From Pseudozobellia sp. WGM2 (GTDB taxonomy: Bacteria > Bacteroidota > Bacteroidia > Flavobacteriales > Flavobacteriaceae), in NCBI RefSeq assembly GCF_017810075.1, contig NZ_JADNYK010000004.1, positions 434,001 through 498,000 of the forward strand: a stretch of DNA of 64,000 nt, in the 5' to 3' direction. This document shows positions 19,092 to 27,423 of the stretch, piece by piece. Position 1 is the first letter of the stretch, and the number at the start of each line of letters is the position of its first letter. The translations under genes were made by a program, and so were the position numbers. The notes beneath the pieces were generated by a model that saw only the letters and a program-made list of their open reading frames with translations, did no database searches and was not told where the DNA came from.

Positions 19092-20240
19092 TTATAGACC
19101 GGTATCTTTCCAACTTTTTGAGTTGGCAGAATCAATGACCGCTTCACAGACCTTCTGGGTCATCATGGCATTTTTGAAAGTTGGTTCACAAGGTTTTCCT
19201 TCCTCTAAACTTTTCAAGAAATCGGCTACTTGATGAACAAAGGAATGTTCATAACCGATTGAAGTTCCAGGAATCCACCAGCGATCCATATAAGGCTGGT
19301 CGCTATCGGTAATCAAGATTTGCTTCCAACCTCTCACAACAGCATCATCGGCATGGTCGAACATTTCCACATAATTCATATTGTGCAAATCCCAACGTAA
19401 AGAGGCGTGCTCGCCATTTATCTCTAATGTATACAAAGCTTTATGTCCTCTGGCATAACGAGTAGCCTCAAAAAGACCTAAAGAGCCATTTTCAAAATGA
19501 CAATGAAAAATACAGGCATCGTCAATACCCACTTTTTGCTTTTCACCTGTACCTTGGTGTACTCTTTCTTTGATAAATGTCTCTGTAACGGCCGAAACAT
19601 CTTTTATGGGTCCGTTCAGCCACATGGCACCGTCGATACAGTGTGCCAATAAATCACCGGTTACACCAGATCCGGCAGCCTCAACATCTAATCGCCATAA
19701 TGCTTCCCCACCTTGCGGAAGGTCAGGACTAATCGTCCAGTCTTGTAAAAAGTTTCCTCTGTAGTGGAATATTTTACCCAATTTACCGGAGTCGATAATA
19801 TTCTTAATTAAAGTTACGGCGGGTATTCTACGGTAGTTGTAAAAAACTGTATTGGGCACACCTGCTTTTTCGATTGCATCGACCATGGGTTGTGCTTCGG
19901 CAACAGAACGTGCCAATGGTTTTTCACATAATACCATTTTCCCTGCTTCAGCCGCCGCTATCGCAATATCGGCATGCATATCATTCGGCGTACAAATATC
20001 GACAGCATCGATATCATCTCTGGCAATAACCTTTTTCCAATCGGTTTCATACGATTCATAACCCCATTGCTCGGCAAATGCCTTTACTTTTTCCTCGGTT
20101 CGTGAGCAAACCGTTTTCATTACAGGGTGATATTCCAATTCAGGGAAAAAATCACGAATTCTATTATAACCATTACTGTGGGTTCTGGCCATTAAACCCG
20201 TGCCTATCATTGCGATACGTAGTTCTTTTTTATTTGCCAT
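19092..20240 (-). CDS. Cytoplasmic Gfo/Idh/MocA family sugar dehydrogenase
   Basis: 382 residues without signal peptide, so cytoplasmic, unlike the two exported relatives at 3195 and 7062. [20 protein letters not shown] is the NAD(P)-binding loop and [15 protein letters not shown] holds the EKP lysine. [19 protein letters not shown] gives the conserved catalytic-domain histidine region. Relatives oxidise myo-inositol or glucose derivatives or form and reduce 3-keto sugars. Last gene of the eleven-gene operon, 39 bases after a TIM-barrel isomerase. Together with the DUF1080 protein and TIM-barrel proteins it suggests 3-keto-sugar turnover; this pathway assignment is inference. Confidence 0.88.
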   Translation of the reverse strand: MANKKELRIAMIGTGLMARTHSNGYNRIRDFFPELEYHPVMKTVCSRTEEKVKAFAEQWGYESYETDWKKVIARDDIDAVDICTPNDMHADIAIAAAEAGKMVLCEKPLARSVAEAQPMVDAIEKAGVPNTVFYNYRRIPAVTLIKNIIDSGKLGKIFHYRGNFLQDWTISPDLPQGGEALWRLDVEAAGSGVTGDLLAHCIDGAMWLNGPIKDVSAVTETFIKERVHQGTGEKQKVGIDDACIFHCHFENGSLGLFEATRYARGHKALYTLEINGEHASLRWDLHNMNYVEMFDHADDAVVRGWKQILITDSDQPYMDRWWIPGTSIGYEHSFVHQVADFLKSLEEGKPCEPTFKNAMMTQKVCEAVIDSANSKSWKDTGL

Positions 20241-20279
20241 TATTCTCTTTATTTAATTTAAGTTGTAGTTAAAATTCAG

Positions 20280-21092
20280 TTACAAAAGAGGTCTTAAAAC
20301 CTTTTCTATATATATTCCATCTTGTTCGGTAACACCGTCCGGGTCGGTAATTGCTTCATCACATTCATCTTCAACTATTATCCAACCCTCAAAATCGGTT
20401 TCTTTCAAATAAGTGGTAATTCCCTCAAAGTCTATGATACCGTCGCCCATTTGTGCCCAGCGACCATCTATGAACATATCTTTATAATGAACGCAGTTGA
20501 CAATATCACGATATTCTTTTATCACTTTTAAAGGATCCATACCACCTTTGGCCATATGCCCGACATCCGGTGTATATTTGATAACATTACTATTCAAACC
20601 ATTGAGCAAAATTTTATAGTCCTCTTCTGTTCTATAGATAGACCCCTGTGGTGAATTGGGGTGGTATGAACAAACAATGCCCTCGCCCGTTGCCCTCGTG
20701 GCAATTTCATTAACACAACTCAACAAGTTCTGCTGTCTTTCTTCTAAATTATCCCGATTTTCTCCAGGCATTTGAACCAATAACAAAATGGCCTCTGGAA
20801 AATGTTTCATGAACTCGATCCATTGATCCGCGTTTCTTTTTTCTTGATCGGTCTCTTTTGGATTCCTCCAATCTTCGACATGGCATAATACAGATAGTTC
20901 AATATTATTCCGGTCCAATGCTTCTTTAAAAACTTTAGGGTCTGTAAAACCATTCATGAAACCCGTATCCGGTTCGATACTTTTAAAACCAGATTTAGAC
21001 ATTACACTGAGTATATGTTCTAGTTTATTTTTGTATTTATCTCCGGACATGGCCCAAGTATAGGTCTCACATCCTATTTTAATATTTCCCAT
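20280..21092 (-). CDS. Sugar phosphate isomerase/epimerase-like TIM barrel (xylose isomerase-like)
   Basis: 270 residues, cytoplasmic. It belongs to the AP-endonuclease-2/xylose isomerase-like TIM-barrel superfamily. The first strand (IKIGCETYTWAMSGD) and FKSIEPDTG are followed by YTPDVGHMAKGG and VNCVHYKDMFIDGRWAQMGDG, which supply the His, Asp and Glu metal ligands. IIVEDECDE ends the barrel with the last metal Glu. Family members include hexulose epimerases, inosose dehydratases and 3-keto-glycoside-acting enzymes. A second, longer member is encoded at 21940. It starts 10 bases after the alpha/beta hydrolase gene, so translation is probably coupled. Confidence 0.85.
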   Translation of the reverse strand: MGNIKIGCETYTWAMSGDKYKNKLEHILSVMSKSGFKSIEPDTGFMNGFTDPKVFKEALDRNNIELSVLCHVEDWRNPKETDQEKRNADQWIEFMKHFPEAILLLVQMPGENRDNLEERQQNLLSCVNEIATRATGEGIVCSYHPNSPQGSIYRTEEDYKILLNGLNSNVIKYTPDVGHMAKGGMDPLKVIKEYRDIVNCVHYKDMFIDGRWAQMGDGIIDFEGITTYLKETDFEGWIIVEDECDEAITDPDGVTEQDGIYIEKVLRPLL

Positions 21093-21102
21093 TTTGTTAT
21101 TT

Positions 21103-21909
21103 TCAGTAGTTCTCGTTTAACCAATTCAATACTCTTGGATTAAAGTCTTCCAGTTTTTCCCAATGAAAGGCATGACCGGCATTCTCATATAGGTGAAGCT
21201 CGCTATTAGGTATACCGTTAGCAACCTCATTGGCCATCCATTCAGGAATGAACTGATCTTCTTTTCCGCCAATCACTAAAGCAGGTTTTTTTATGTCAGG
21301 AAGGTTTGCTACCACGTTATGCGAAATACAGGCATGCGCCTGTCCTTCTAATCCGTGCAAGGGCTGCTGCATTCCGGCAAGAGCGGCCTCTTTTTGCCCC
21401 TCCATCAAGTCATTGTACTCCGAATCGTCATCCCATGTAGACTTATGGAAAATAAGCAATTGTACAAAGTTTGAAAATTGTTCTGGCCGCAAATGCGCCT
21501 TTGCATGCATCACATGCTTAAAGATAGCCTCCGCTTTACGATCGCAACTGGCCCAAGGGCACATAAGCACTATAGACTCTATTAAATCACTATGCCTAAT
21601 AGCCAATTGTAAGGCAATGGCACCCCCCATAGAGACACCGACTACCGCAGCTTTAGATATATTCAAAGCTTGCAACAAGGCGGCGCCATCATCTGCCATT
21701 TGAGCGGTCGTATAAGGGCCTTCAGGTTTGTCGGATAGGCCCACCCCCCTATTATCAAAGAGGATACAACGGTAACTTTGCTCCCAATACGAGACATGCT
21801 TTTCCCATACGGAAAGGTCTGCCGTAATACCCATAACGAGCAGTAAGGGCTTTCCTTTTCCTCTTTCTTGATAATGAAGGTTTATTCCGTTAACAGCGAT
21901 ATAAGGCAT
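21103..21909 (-). CDS. Alpha/beta hydrolase, 3-oxoadipate enol-lactonase-like
   Basis: 268 residues, cytoplasmic. The nucleophile elbow GVSMGG places Ser93; the acid is likely the Asp of GGKEDQFIP and the base the His of NAGHAFHWE, completing the triad. VMGITADLSVW forms the oxyanion loop and FDNRGVGLSDKP is typical of the PcaD-like branch, which opens lactones. Within an operon that carries a sugar dehydrogenase, hydrolysis of a sugar lactone is an attractive role, but sequence alone does not separate lactonase from esterase. Spacing to neighbours is 30 and 10 bases. Confidence 0.85.
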   Translation of the reverse strand: MPYIAVNGINLHYQERGKGKPLLLVMGITADLSVWEKHVSYWEQSYRCILFDNRGVGLSDKPEGPYTTAQMADDGAALLQALNISKAAVVGVSMGGAIALQLAIRHSDLIESIVLMCPWASCDRKAEAIFKHVMHAKAHLRPEQFSNFVQLLIFHKSTWDDDSEYNDLMEGQKEAALAGMQQPLHGLEGQAHACISHNVVANLPDIKKPALVIGGKEDQFIPEWMANEVANGIPNSELHLYENAGHAFHWEKLEDFNPRVLNWLNENY

Positions 21910-21939
21910 TTTTATTGAAAAAGTTTAGATTATTGGTTT

Positions 21940-22965
21940 CTAATTCCAGCCATGCATATCTCGAACTTCGACCAACTTGGCCAAAATATCGTTCCACGTT
22001 TGCTGTTTCATCATCACATCGTTGCTGAACATACAACCATCCCAACATATATGTTTGAACGCTTTGGTAAGATTGCCTTCATTGTCTCGAAGCCAGTAAC
22101 CTGCATCTTTAGCCACATCTAATTTTCCATTGGGGTCGGTAGCCAAGCAGTGTCTACCGGTCTTGTCATGAGAACCGGTTCCGTGAACGGTTCCATCATT
22201 TTGTGCGACATGAAAATCGATGGTCCAAGGTCTTAGGGCATCGGTAACCGTTTTGAGTCCGCTCTCTAAAGTAGCTCTATCTGACCAATCGAAATTCTCG
22301 GGCAATATTCTTTGTTCCGGAGCATTGTACCCCAACAGATATAACAAAGTATGCGACATATCGGCCTGAAAACCGATGTTCGGCCTATCAACGGCTTCTA
22401 AAGTTTCTACCATCGTCTTCCAACCATGCATTCCACCCCAGCAGATTTCACCTTCTGCGGCCAATTTTTCATCATAATCAGCGGCTACGTCACAGGCTGC
22501 CCTAAAAGTTTCGACTATCAACTGAGTGTTCTTCGCTGGGTTTTTTGACCAATCTTCAGGACTTGAAGCAGAATCTATTCGGATAACCCCGTATTGACGT
22601 ACGCCGTGCTCGCGAAGCACTTTACCGAAATGGCATGCCTTACGCACCATTTCTACGAATGTCTTTCTATCGTTATCGGAACCCAATGTCGGCCCTCCCC
22701 AAATGGGAGCTACCATACTGCCCACGTTAAGGTCGTAACCTGCAATTTTATCGGCCAATCTTTTTATTTCATCATCTGAACTATCGATATTGATGTGTGG
22801 GTCTAAAAGACCTATATCAACCCCATCGAATTTATTGCCGTTCACCTCGGCGGCGGCAGTCATTTCAAGCATTTTATCAAAAGGAATGACAGGTTCAGAA
22901 TCTGGCCCCTTACCTACGATGCCGGGCCAAGTAGCGTTATGTATTTTTGGAAAATTATTTTGCAT
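21940..22965 (-). CDS. Sugar phosphate isomerase/epimerase-like TIM barrel, longer type
   Basis: 341 residues, cytoplasmic, no signal. The xylose isomerase-like TIM barrel is shown by [37 protein letters not shown] with the first metal Glu, [15 protein letters not shown] with the metal Asp and His, and [19 protein letters not shown] with the late His. [20 protein letters not shown] ends the barrel. It is longer than the usual 270-290 residues and not closely similar to its neighbour at 20280, so the operon holds two different enzymes of this fold. Reaction unknown; isomerisation, epimerisation or lyase action on a keto-sugar would fit. Confidence 0.82.
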   Translation of the reverse strand: MQNNFPKIHNATWPGIVGKGPDSEPVIPFDKMLEMTAAAEVNGNKFDGVDIGLLDPHINIDSSDDEIKRLADKIAGYDLNVGSMVAPIWGGPTLGSDNDRKTFVEMVRKACHFGKVLREHGVRQYGVIRIDSASSPEDWSKNPAKNTQLIVETFRAACDVAADYDEKLAAEGEICWGGMHGWKTMVETLEAVDRPNIGFQADMSHTLLYLLGYNAPEQRILPENFDWSDRATLESGLKTVTDALRPWTIDFHVAQNDGTVHGTGSHDKTGRHCLATDPNGKLDVAKDAGYWLRDNEGNLTKAFKHICWDGCMFSNDVMMKQQTWNDILAKLVEVRDMHGWN

Positions 22966-22999
22966 GATTTCTATATTTAAAATTAGACTTCATTATTGA

Positions 23000-24208
23000 T
23001 TACAGCTTTAAATCCGGATTATCAGGACCAAAATGTTTTAGCATTACAATAGGATCGGTAGCACTCAAATTAGTAATCGTTACCCCTTTTTTGGCGGCTT
23101 TCTCTGTCACGAAATATTCATCGTGTGTCAATTGCCCATAACGGATCAAAGATGGGGTTTCGATTGCCCAATCGCCCATGGTGCCGTGCCCTTGCATCAT
23201 TATCATGCCATAGCACGCGTTATCTTTGATAGTTACCGTTTGACCTGGCAACACTGTTAATTCCTTTGCACTGAAAGCATCGGAGCGATAACAGATCCAT
23301 TTATCGATATAGCCTTTGGCTTCCATTTCCTCTAAAGGTTCAACTGGTATTGGATTCATAAATCTGGTTTCTAACATATTCGGATCGGTATTCAATTCCC
23401 AATCGATAACTTCCATCAGTTGGTCATAATCACCCATTCGGTCTTCGGGGGTACCATTCCATAGTAATTCTTCAGGTATGATAGCTTCGTTTACCAAAGA
23501 TTGATACATGGCAAAAACATCGGAAGCCTTTTGAGGCTCATAGGTACACATACTACCGGGGGCATGGAGCATTCCCGGTGGAACATCCCAACCGGTACCG
23601 GGTTCCAAACGAAAAGCGGAAGAAAAGTTAGTAATTTTATTATCCCCTTTTGCGAAATTCTTCAAACATTCTTTGATTTGTTCTTTGGTAGTACCAGGCG
23701 TAATTCCGAAAAAGGTATACGGAAAGTCACCTCCGTGATTGTTAACTTGAGGCGGAAAATAATAGGCTTCCGGTTTACCCTTTTGGCCAATTTTTGCCGC
23801 ATGCTCATCGTCATGATGAATATGATGCGGAAGCGGCCCCATATTATCGAAAAATTTAGAATACATTGGCCAGCTTTGGTATTCGTCCCAAAGTCTGTCA
23901 CCAATAACTTCTCCTTTCAGCTCATCGATTACGTCTCTTAATGTAATCTGAACTTCTTTACCGTTTTCTTCAACTACAACATGGCTGAGCCCTTCGTTTT
24001 CACCAGTTAACGGTCCGTTTTCTGCAGGGGTAGTTGAAGAAAACCAACGTTCATCAATACCTCCTCTTTCCCCTCCAAGCACATAATAATCGTCTGGGTG
24101 TAATTTAATTCTTCTTCCTGGTACACAAAAAGATCTTGGTACCCAGGTTGGCGACAAACGTAAAATACCCTTGCCCTGTTCCAATGCTTTTTCAGCCAAT
24201 GTTGCCAT
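23000..24208 (-). CDS. Cupin-fold protein resembling class I mannose-6-phosphate isomerases
   Basis: 402 residues, cytoplasmic. GPLPHHIHHDDEHAAK contains a His-rich metal site and GTGWDVPPGMLHAPGS a second strand with a likely metal His, spaced as in the ManA-type double cupin. The C-terminal part (ELTVLPGQTVTIKDNACYG, HDEYFVTEKAAKKGVTI) forms another cupin barrel. It is not a standard ManA: the phosphate-binding and Lys/Arg motifs are not evident. An isomerase or metal-dependent enzyme for an unphosphorylated sugar acid is possible. Located between the longer TIM-barrel gene and the DUF4432 gene with gaps of 34 and 25 bases. Confidence 0.75.
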   Translation of the reverse strand: MATLAEKALEQGKGILRLSPTWVPRSFCVPGRRIKLHPDDYYVLGGERGGIDERWFSSTTPAENGPLTGENEGLSHVVVEENGKEVQITLRDVIDELKGEVIGDRLWDEYQSWPMYSKFFDNMGPLPHHIHHDDEHAAKIGQKGKPEAYYFPPQVNNHGGDFPYTFFGITPGTTKEQIKECLKNFAKGDNKITNFSSAFRLEPGTGWDVPPGMLHAPGSMCTYEPQKASDVFAMYQSLVNEAIIPEELLWNGTPEDRMGDYDQLMEVIDWELNTDPNMLETRFMNPIPVEPLEEMEAKGYIDKWICYRSDAFSAKELTVLPGQTVTIKDNACYGMIMMQGHGTMGDWAIETPSLIRYGQLTHDEYFVTEKAAKKGVTITNLSATDPIVMLKHFGPDNPDLKL

Positions 24209-24233
24209 ATTTCTTTAATTTATTAGTTTAGGT

Positions 24234-25301
24234 TTAAATTGATTTTATAAATTCTTGTATTTCTTCTTTCTTGAATACTTGTATTTTTAGTGAGTAGTTT
24301 TTTCGTTCTCCCGGTTCTAAAAATAGAAGTGTCTGTTGTTCTCGAGCCCTTTTCTGCCCAATGGGCGGATTTGTTGCCGGTTCTAAAGCGGTCACATATT
24401 CATTCTCGCCCCAATGTTGCCAATTAACCAACCATGGCAACTGCTTTTTAGAAAAACGTATTCCTACGGCCAAATTCAATTTTTCGTTATATATCCCACA
24501 TTTTGCCATATCGTTTTCATCACTTTCAATATCAATAAAAGCTACATCTTCCCCTGTTCCTGAATGAGATTTCATGGGGGGTGGGCACGTTTTAAAGTCT
24601 GTGTCTTCTTTAAATAATTTCTTGTCGGAATCAGGAGTTGGAGAATGCCAATCACCTTTCCAAAGCAGTTTAGATCCTTCATCGACCAAAGGCCATCCGA
24701 AGTTAATATGGTACAGGAGCATATGGGGTGCTTTTTGATTTCCTCGGTTGATTACCTCATCTTTAATGTTAAGTTCAGCCTTACCCAATTCACCGGAAAT
24801 GGTACGTCGCAATTCTAAAGAGGGACCGAAAACTCGAGTTTCCCGAATAATTCCGGTAATACTCATTTCGAGTTTACCACTCATCGGATCTGGTTGAACG
24901 ATGGAAATAATTTCCGCCGGAGTATTACTAATTTGACCGTGAAGACCGCGATGACCTTTCTCATCTTCTTCCGGACCCCCCACATGCGATAGTCCGCATG
25001 TGGTCAAAAGTCCTCCACCAAAATTTCGAATCCAGCCCATACCATTATCCGAAAACCTATCTGCTGGCATGGTACCCGCGTGGCTTAACCAAGCTAAACT
25101 GAACTGATTGTAAAAAGCATCACCAACATCCATCGCTCGGTCAAGTAAAATCTTGTATCGGAAACCTGTGCCGGTATTGATCCACGCGATTCTTGAACCT
25201 CTACCCAAACCATTATCCAGAACGGACGTTTCTATTCCGCCCACCTGCGCAGCGTTACCTACCTTATTTCGCCCTTTAAGAATTCTATTGGTTTCTGCCA
25301 T
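24234..25301 (-). CDS. DUF4432 family aldose-epimerase-like protein
   Basis: 355 residues, cytoplasmic. The galactose mutarotase-like beta-sandwich fold is suggested by VLDNGLGRGSRIAWINTGTGFRYKILLDRAMDVGDA at the start and GLHGQISNTPAEI and MLLYHINFGWPLVDEGS in the middle. These His-containing strands match aldose 1-epimerase active-site regions. The end VTALEPATNPPIGQKRAREQ also agrees with the family. DUF4432 members are poorly characterised and often neighbour sugar catabolic genes. Anomer interconversion of the imported or oxidised sugar is the simplest role. The gene is flanked by the DUF1080 lipoprotein gene 19 bases upstream. Confidence 0.8.
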   Translation of the reverse strand: MAETNRILKGRNKVGNAAQVGGIETSVLDNGLGRGSRIAWINTGTGFRYKILLDRAMDVGDAFYNQFSLAWLSHAGTMPADRFSDNGMGWIRNFGGGLLTTCGLSHVGGPEEDEKGHRGLHGQISNTPAEIISIVQPDPMSGKLEMSITGIIRETRVFGPSLELRRTISGELGKAELNIKDEVINRGNQKAPHMLLYHINFGWPLVDEGSKLLWKGDWHSPTPDSDKKLFKEDTDFKTCPPPMKSHSGTGEDVAFIDIESDENDMAKCGIYNEKLNLAVGIRFSKKQLPWLVNWQHWGENEYVTALEPATNPPIGQKRAREQQTLLFLEPGERKNYSLKIQVFKKEEIQEFIKSI

Positions 25302-25320
25302 TCTACTTACCGCCTAATAA

Positions 25321-26130
25321 TTACAGTTCTTTTAATCGAATATTCTTGAATTCAACTTTCATTGGCGGCCCAACATGAACCTGCACGCCAAGATGACCAG
25401 AAGACATTCTGTTAACCGAATCTTCGTCGGTCACATCACTCATAAGTACACCATTTACATAATGTTGTAGTCGGTTGCCTTTAATGACGAGGTGAACCTC
25501 ATTCCAATCTTCATGATTGATTTTAGTCTTTAAAGAATCTGACTCGCCCAATGACTCTACCACCTCTCTACTCTGCCAGCAGTTGCGCTGTACATTTGCT
25601 CTAAGCGACCCTGGTTCATCAGGATTATCTTGGGTGTTAATGATCACTTTTTCGCCACGATAGGCCAAAGTGGCCCGCTTTTTCTCCTCATAATTTTGGC
25701 CGGTATATCGAATTTTGCCATCAATATCGGCCTGATAGCCTCTTAGGGCGTGCGGTATTGTATCAATCTTTTCGCTTCTATAATTAATACCACTATTACC
25801 TGCTTCCGCAATTTTAAATTCTAGTTTTAGTTCGAAATCGCTGGGCTGACCACCCTGCCAGACAATAAAGGTATTGTTCTCCAACAAGGTTTCAGGAGTA
25901 ACGGTACCTGTCAAATTTCCATTTTCAACACTCCAATATTTTGGGTCTCCCTCCCAACCTTCAAGTGTTTTTCCATCGAAGATTGACATAAATCCGTCAG
26001 CGTCTGTTACCACTTCTTGACTCGTTTCTTCTTCAACTACTTGCTCTTTTTTGGTTTCCTTACACGATTGTATCGAAAGGGCAAATACCAATGTCAGGCA
26101 AGCCGCTAAATTTTTATAGATTTTTTTCAT
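25321..26130 (-). CDS. DUF1080 lipoprotein (3-keto-disaccharide hydrolase-type domain)
   Basis: 269 residues. A lipoprotein signal ends at Cys23 (SIQSC), so it sits on the envelope. The domain starts FMSIFDGKTLEGWEGDPKYWSV, the typical DUF1080 opening, followed by GNLTGTVTPETLL and ADIDGKIRYTGQNY, then HLVIKGNRLQHYVNGVLMSD and a closing VQVHVGPPMKVEFKNIRL, giving a lectin/glucanase-like jelly roll. Recent work on Bacteroidota assigned this domain to cleavage of glycosides whose sugar was first oxidised at C3. That fits the operon, which has sugar dehydrogenases but no ordinary glycosidase. Some DUF1080 proteins may only bind carbohydrate, so the catalytic role is inferred. Confidence 0.85.
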   Translation of the reverse strand: MKKIYKNLAACLTLVFALSIQSCKETKKEQVVEEETSQEVVTDADGFMSIFDGKTLEGWEGDPKYWSVENGNLTGTVTPETLLENNTFIVWQGGQPSDFELKLEFKIAEAGNSGINYRSEKIDTIPHALRGYQADIDGKIRYTGQNYEEKKRATLAYRGEKVIINTQDNPDEPGSLRANVQRNCWQSREVVESLGESDSLKTKINHEDWNEVHLVIKGNRLQHYVNGVLMSDVTDEDSVNRMSSGHLGVQVHVGPPMKVEFKNIRLKEL

Positions 26131-26158
26131 GATATAATTTTATTCTACCTAGTTGATT

Positions 26159-27421
26159 TTATTTTTCTTTTACTGCCTTGTTCAAAAAGATGGTCAACCC
26201 ATCTTTTCCCGCTACAATCACGTCTTTTCTATTGTCTTGGTTAACATCGCTAACTGCAAAATAGACACCTGTTCCCTTACCTTCACCATAAGACCCATAG
26301 TCGATTACTTGTTTGCTGAAACTTTCTCCCGTCCACCGGAAATAATAAAGCCCAATGGAATCATATCCTCCAGGGTCTTTACCGTTATGGGCTTTGTAGC
26401 GTTTACCGGTGATCAGTTCTTTGATACCATCTCCATCCAAGTCTTCCATTTCCATGGTGTGGTACTGCGAATTATAGGGATCGATATTGTGCTTCTTCCA
26501 TTTTACATCTTTCTTTTTGTTGACAGGAAGTTGTTCGTACCAGAACAGGCCATAACCGTGACCTTGACCTACAATCATATCTGAAAGACCATCTTTATTG
26601 ACATCTGTCACCATTATTGGGACGCTAGCCGTACCCAACTGAAATTCTTCATGAAGCTTCCACTCCCCTTCAAATCTATTTTCAGGGGCTTCTAACCAGC
26701 CATGGGGCATAATTAAATCACCTCTTCCATCTCCGTTGATATCTCCGTAGCCAATACCATGACCTTGCTTATCTGCAAGAACTTTTTCTTTGAAACTTCC
26801 ATTTTCTAAATAGAATATTCGTAGTGGTCCATTGGGGGTGTTCGGAATAATTTCAACAACACCATCACCGTCAATATCCCAAGCTCGGGTAGATTCTATA
26901 TTTCCTACTTCGGCAATCAGGTGTTCTGGCCAAGGACTTTTATCTCCAACATTCTCTTTCCAAACCAAACGACCTTCATACCATCCACCGGTAACAAAAT
27001 CGATATTGCCATCACTGTTAACATCTAAAGGAATGGTTGAAAAATGGTCGTAATATTCACCGAATCGCTTCGGGCCTCCCATATCATGTCTTTTCTTGAA
27101 AGAAGGGCCCTGATACCAAAACGCTCCGGATACAATATCAATAGCACCATCATTGTTAACATCAAAAACACTTACCGATTCGTAATTCTCGGAAGCTATA
27201 TGCCGCTTTTCGAAATAAATGGCCTCAGCGATTTGAGGCTCGACAGAAGGGTCGGTCTGTGCTTTCAACGTACTTGAACCCAATACAGCAAACAAATAAA
27301 TGACATAAAACCTGTACGCTAGGCGCACAGGTTCAGTGTTTTTGTGTTTTTTTAATTTCAATTCTTTAAAAAGAAAATAAGATGAGGGCATAATTAAATT
27401 AGCAATTAAGTCTTTAGTCAT
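26159..27421 (-). CDS. Exported FG-GAP/VCBS-repeat beta-propeller protein
   Basis: 420 residues. Seven calcium-binding type repeats are visible (DVNNDGAIDIVSG, DVNSDGNIDFVTG, DIDGDGVVEII, DINGDGRGDLIMP, DVNKDGLSDMIVG, DLDGDGIKELITG, DVNQDNRKDVIVA), consistent with a seven-bladed propeller. A hydrophobic segment near residues 38-53 (FYVIYLFAVLGSSTLKAQ) looks like a signal peptide preceded by an unusually long N-terminus; a later start at Met11 (27391) only partly shortens it. The start lies 2 bases after the dehydrogenase stop, implying translational coupling. A surface glycan-binding or scaffold role for the neighbouring enzymes is likely; no catalytic motif is seen. Confidence 0.8.
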   Translation of the reverse strand: MTKDLIANLIMPSSYFLFKELKLKKHKNTEPVRLAYRFYVIYLFAVLGSSTLKAQTDPSVEPQIAEAIYFEKRHIASENYESVSVFDVNNDGAIDIVSGAFWYQGPSFKKRHDMGGPKRFGEYYDHFSTIPLDVNSDGNIDFVTGGWYEGRLVWKENVGDKSPWPEHLIAEVGNIESTRAWDIDGDGVVEIIPNTPNGPLRIFYLENGSFKEKVLADKQGHGIGYGDINGDGRGDLIMPHGWLEAPENRFEGEWKLHEEFQLGTASVPIMVTDVNKDGLSDMIVGQGHGYGLFWYEQLPVNKKKDVKWKKHNIDPYNSQYHTMEMEDLDGDGIKELITGKRYKAHNGKDPGGYDSIGLYYFRWTGESFSKQVIDYGSYGEGKGTGVYFAVSDVNQDNRKDVIVAGKDGLTIFLNKAVKEK

Positions 27422-27423
27422 AG

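Noticed and set aside
7062-20240. The three Gfo/Idh/MocA genes (with 3195) as recent duplicates
   Set aside because: They differ in export signal, EKP/QKP motif and length, and do not look like close copies by eye.
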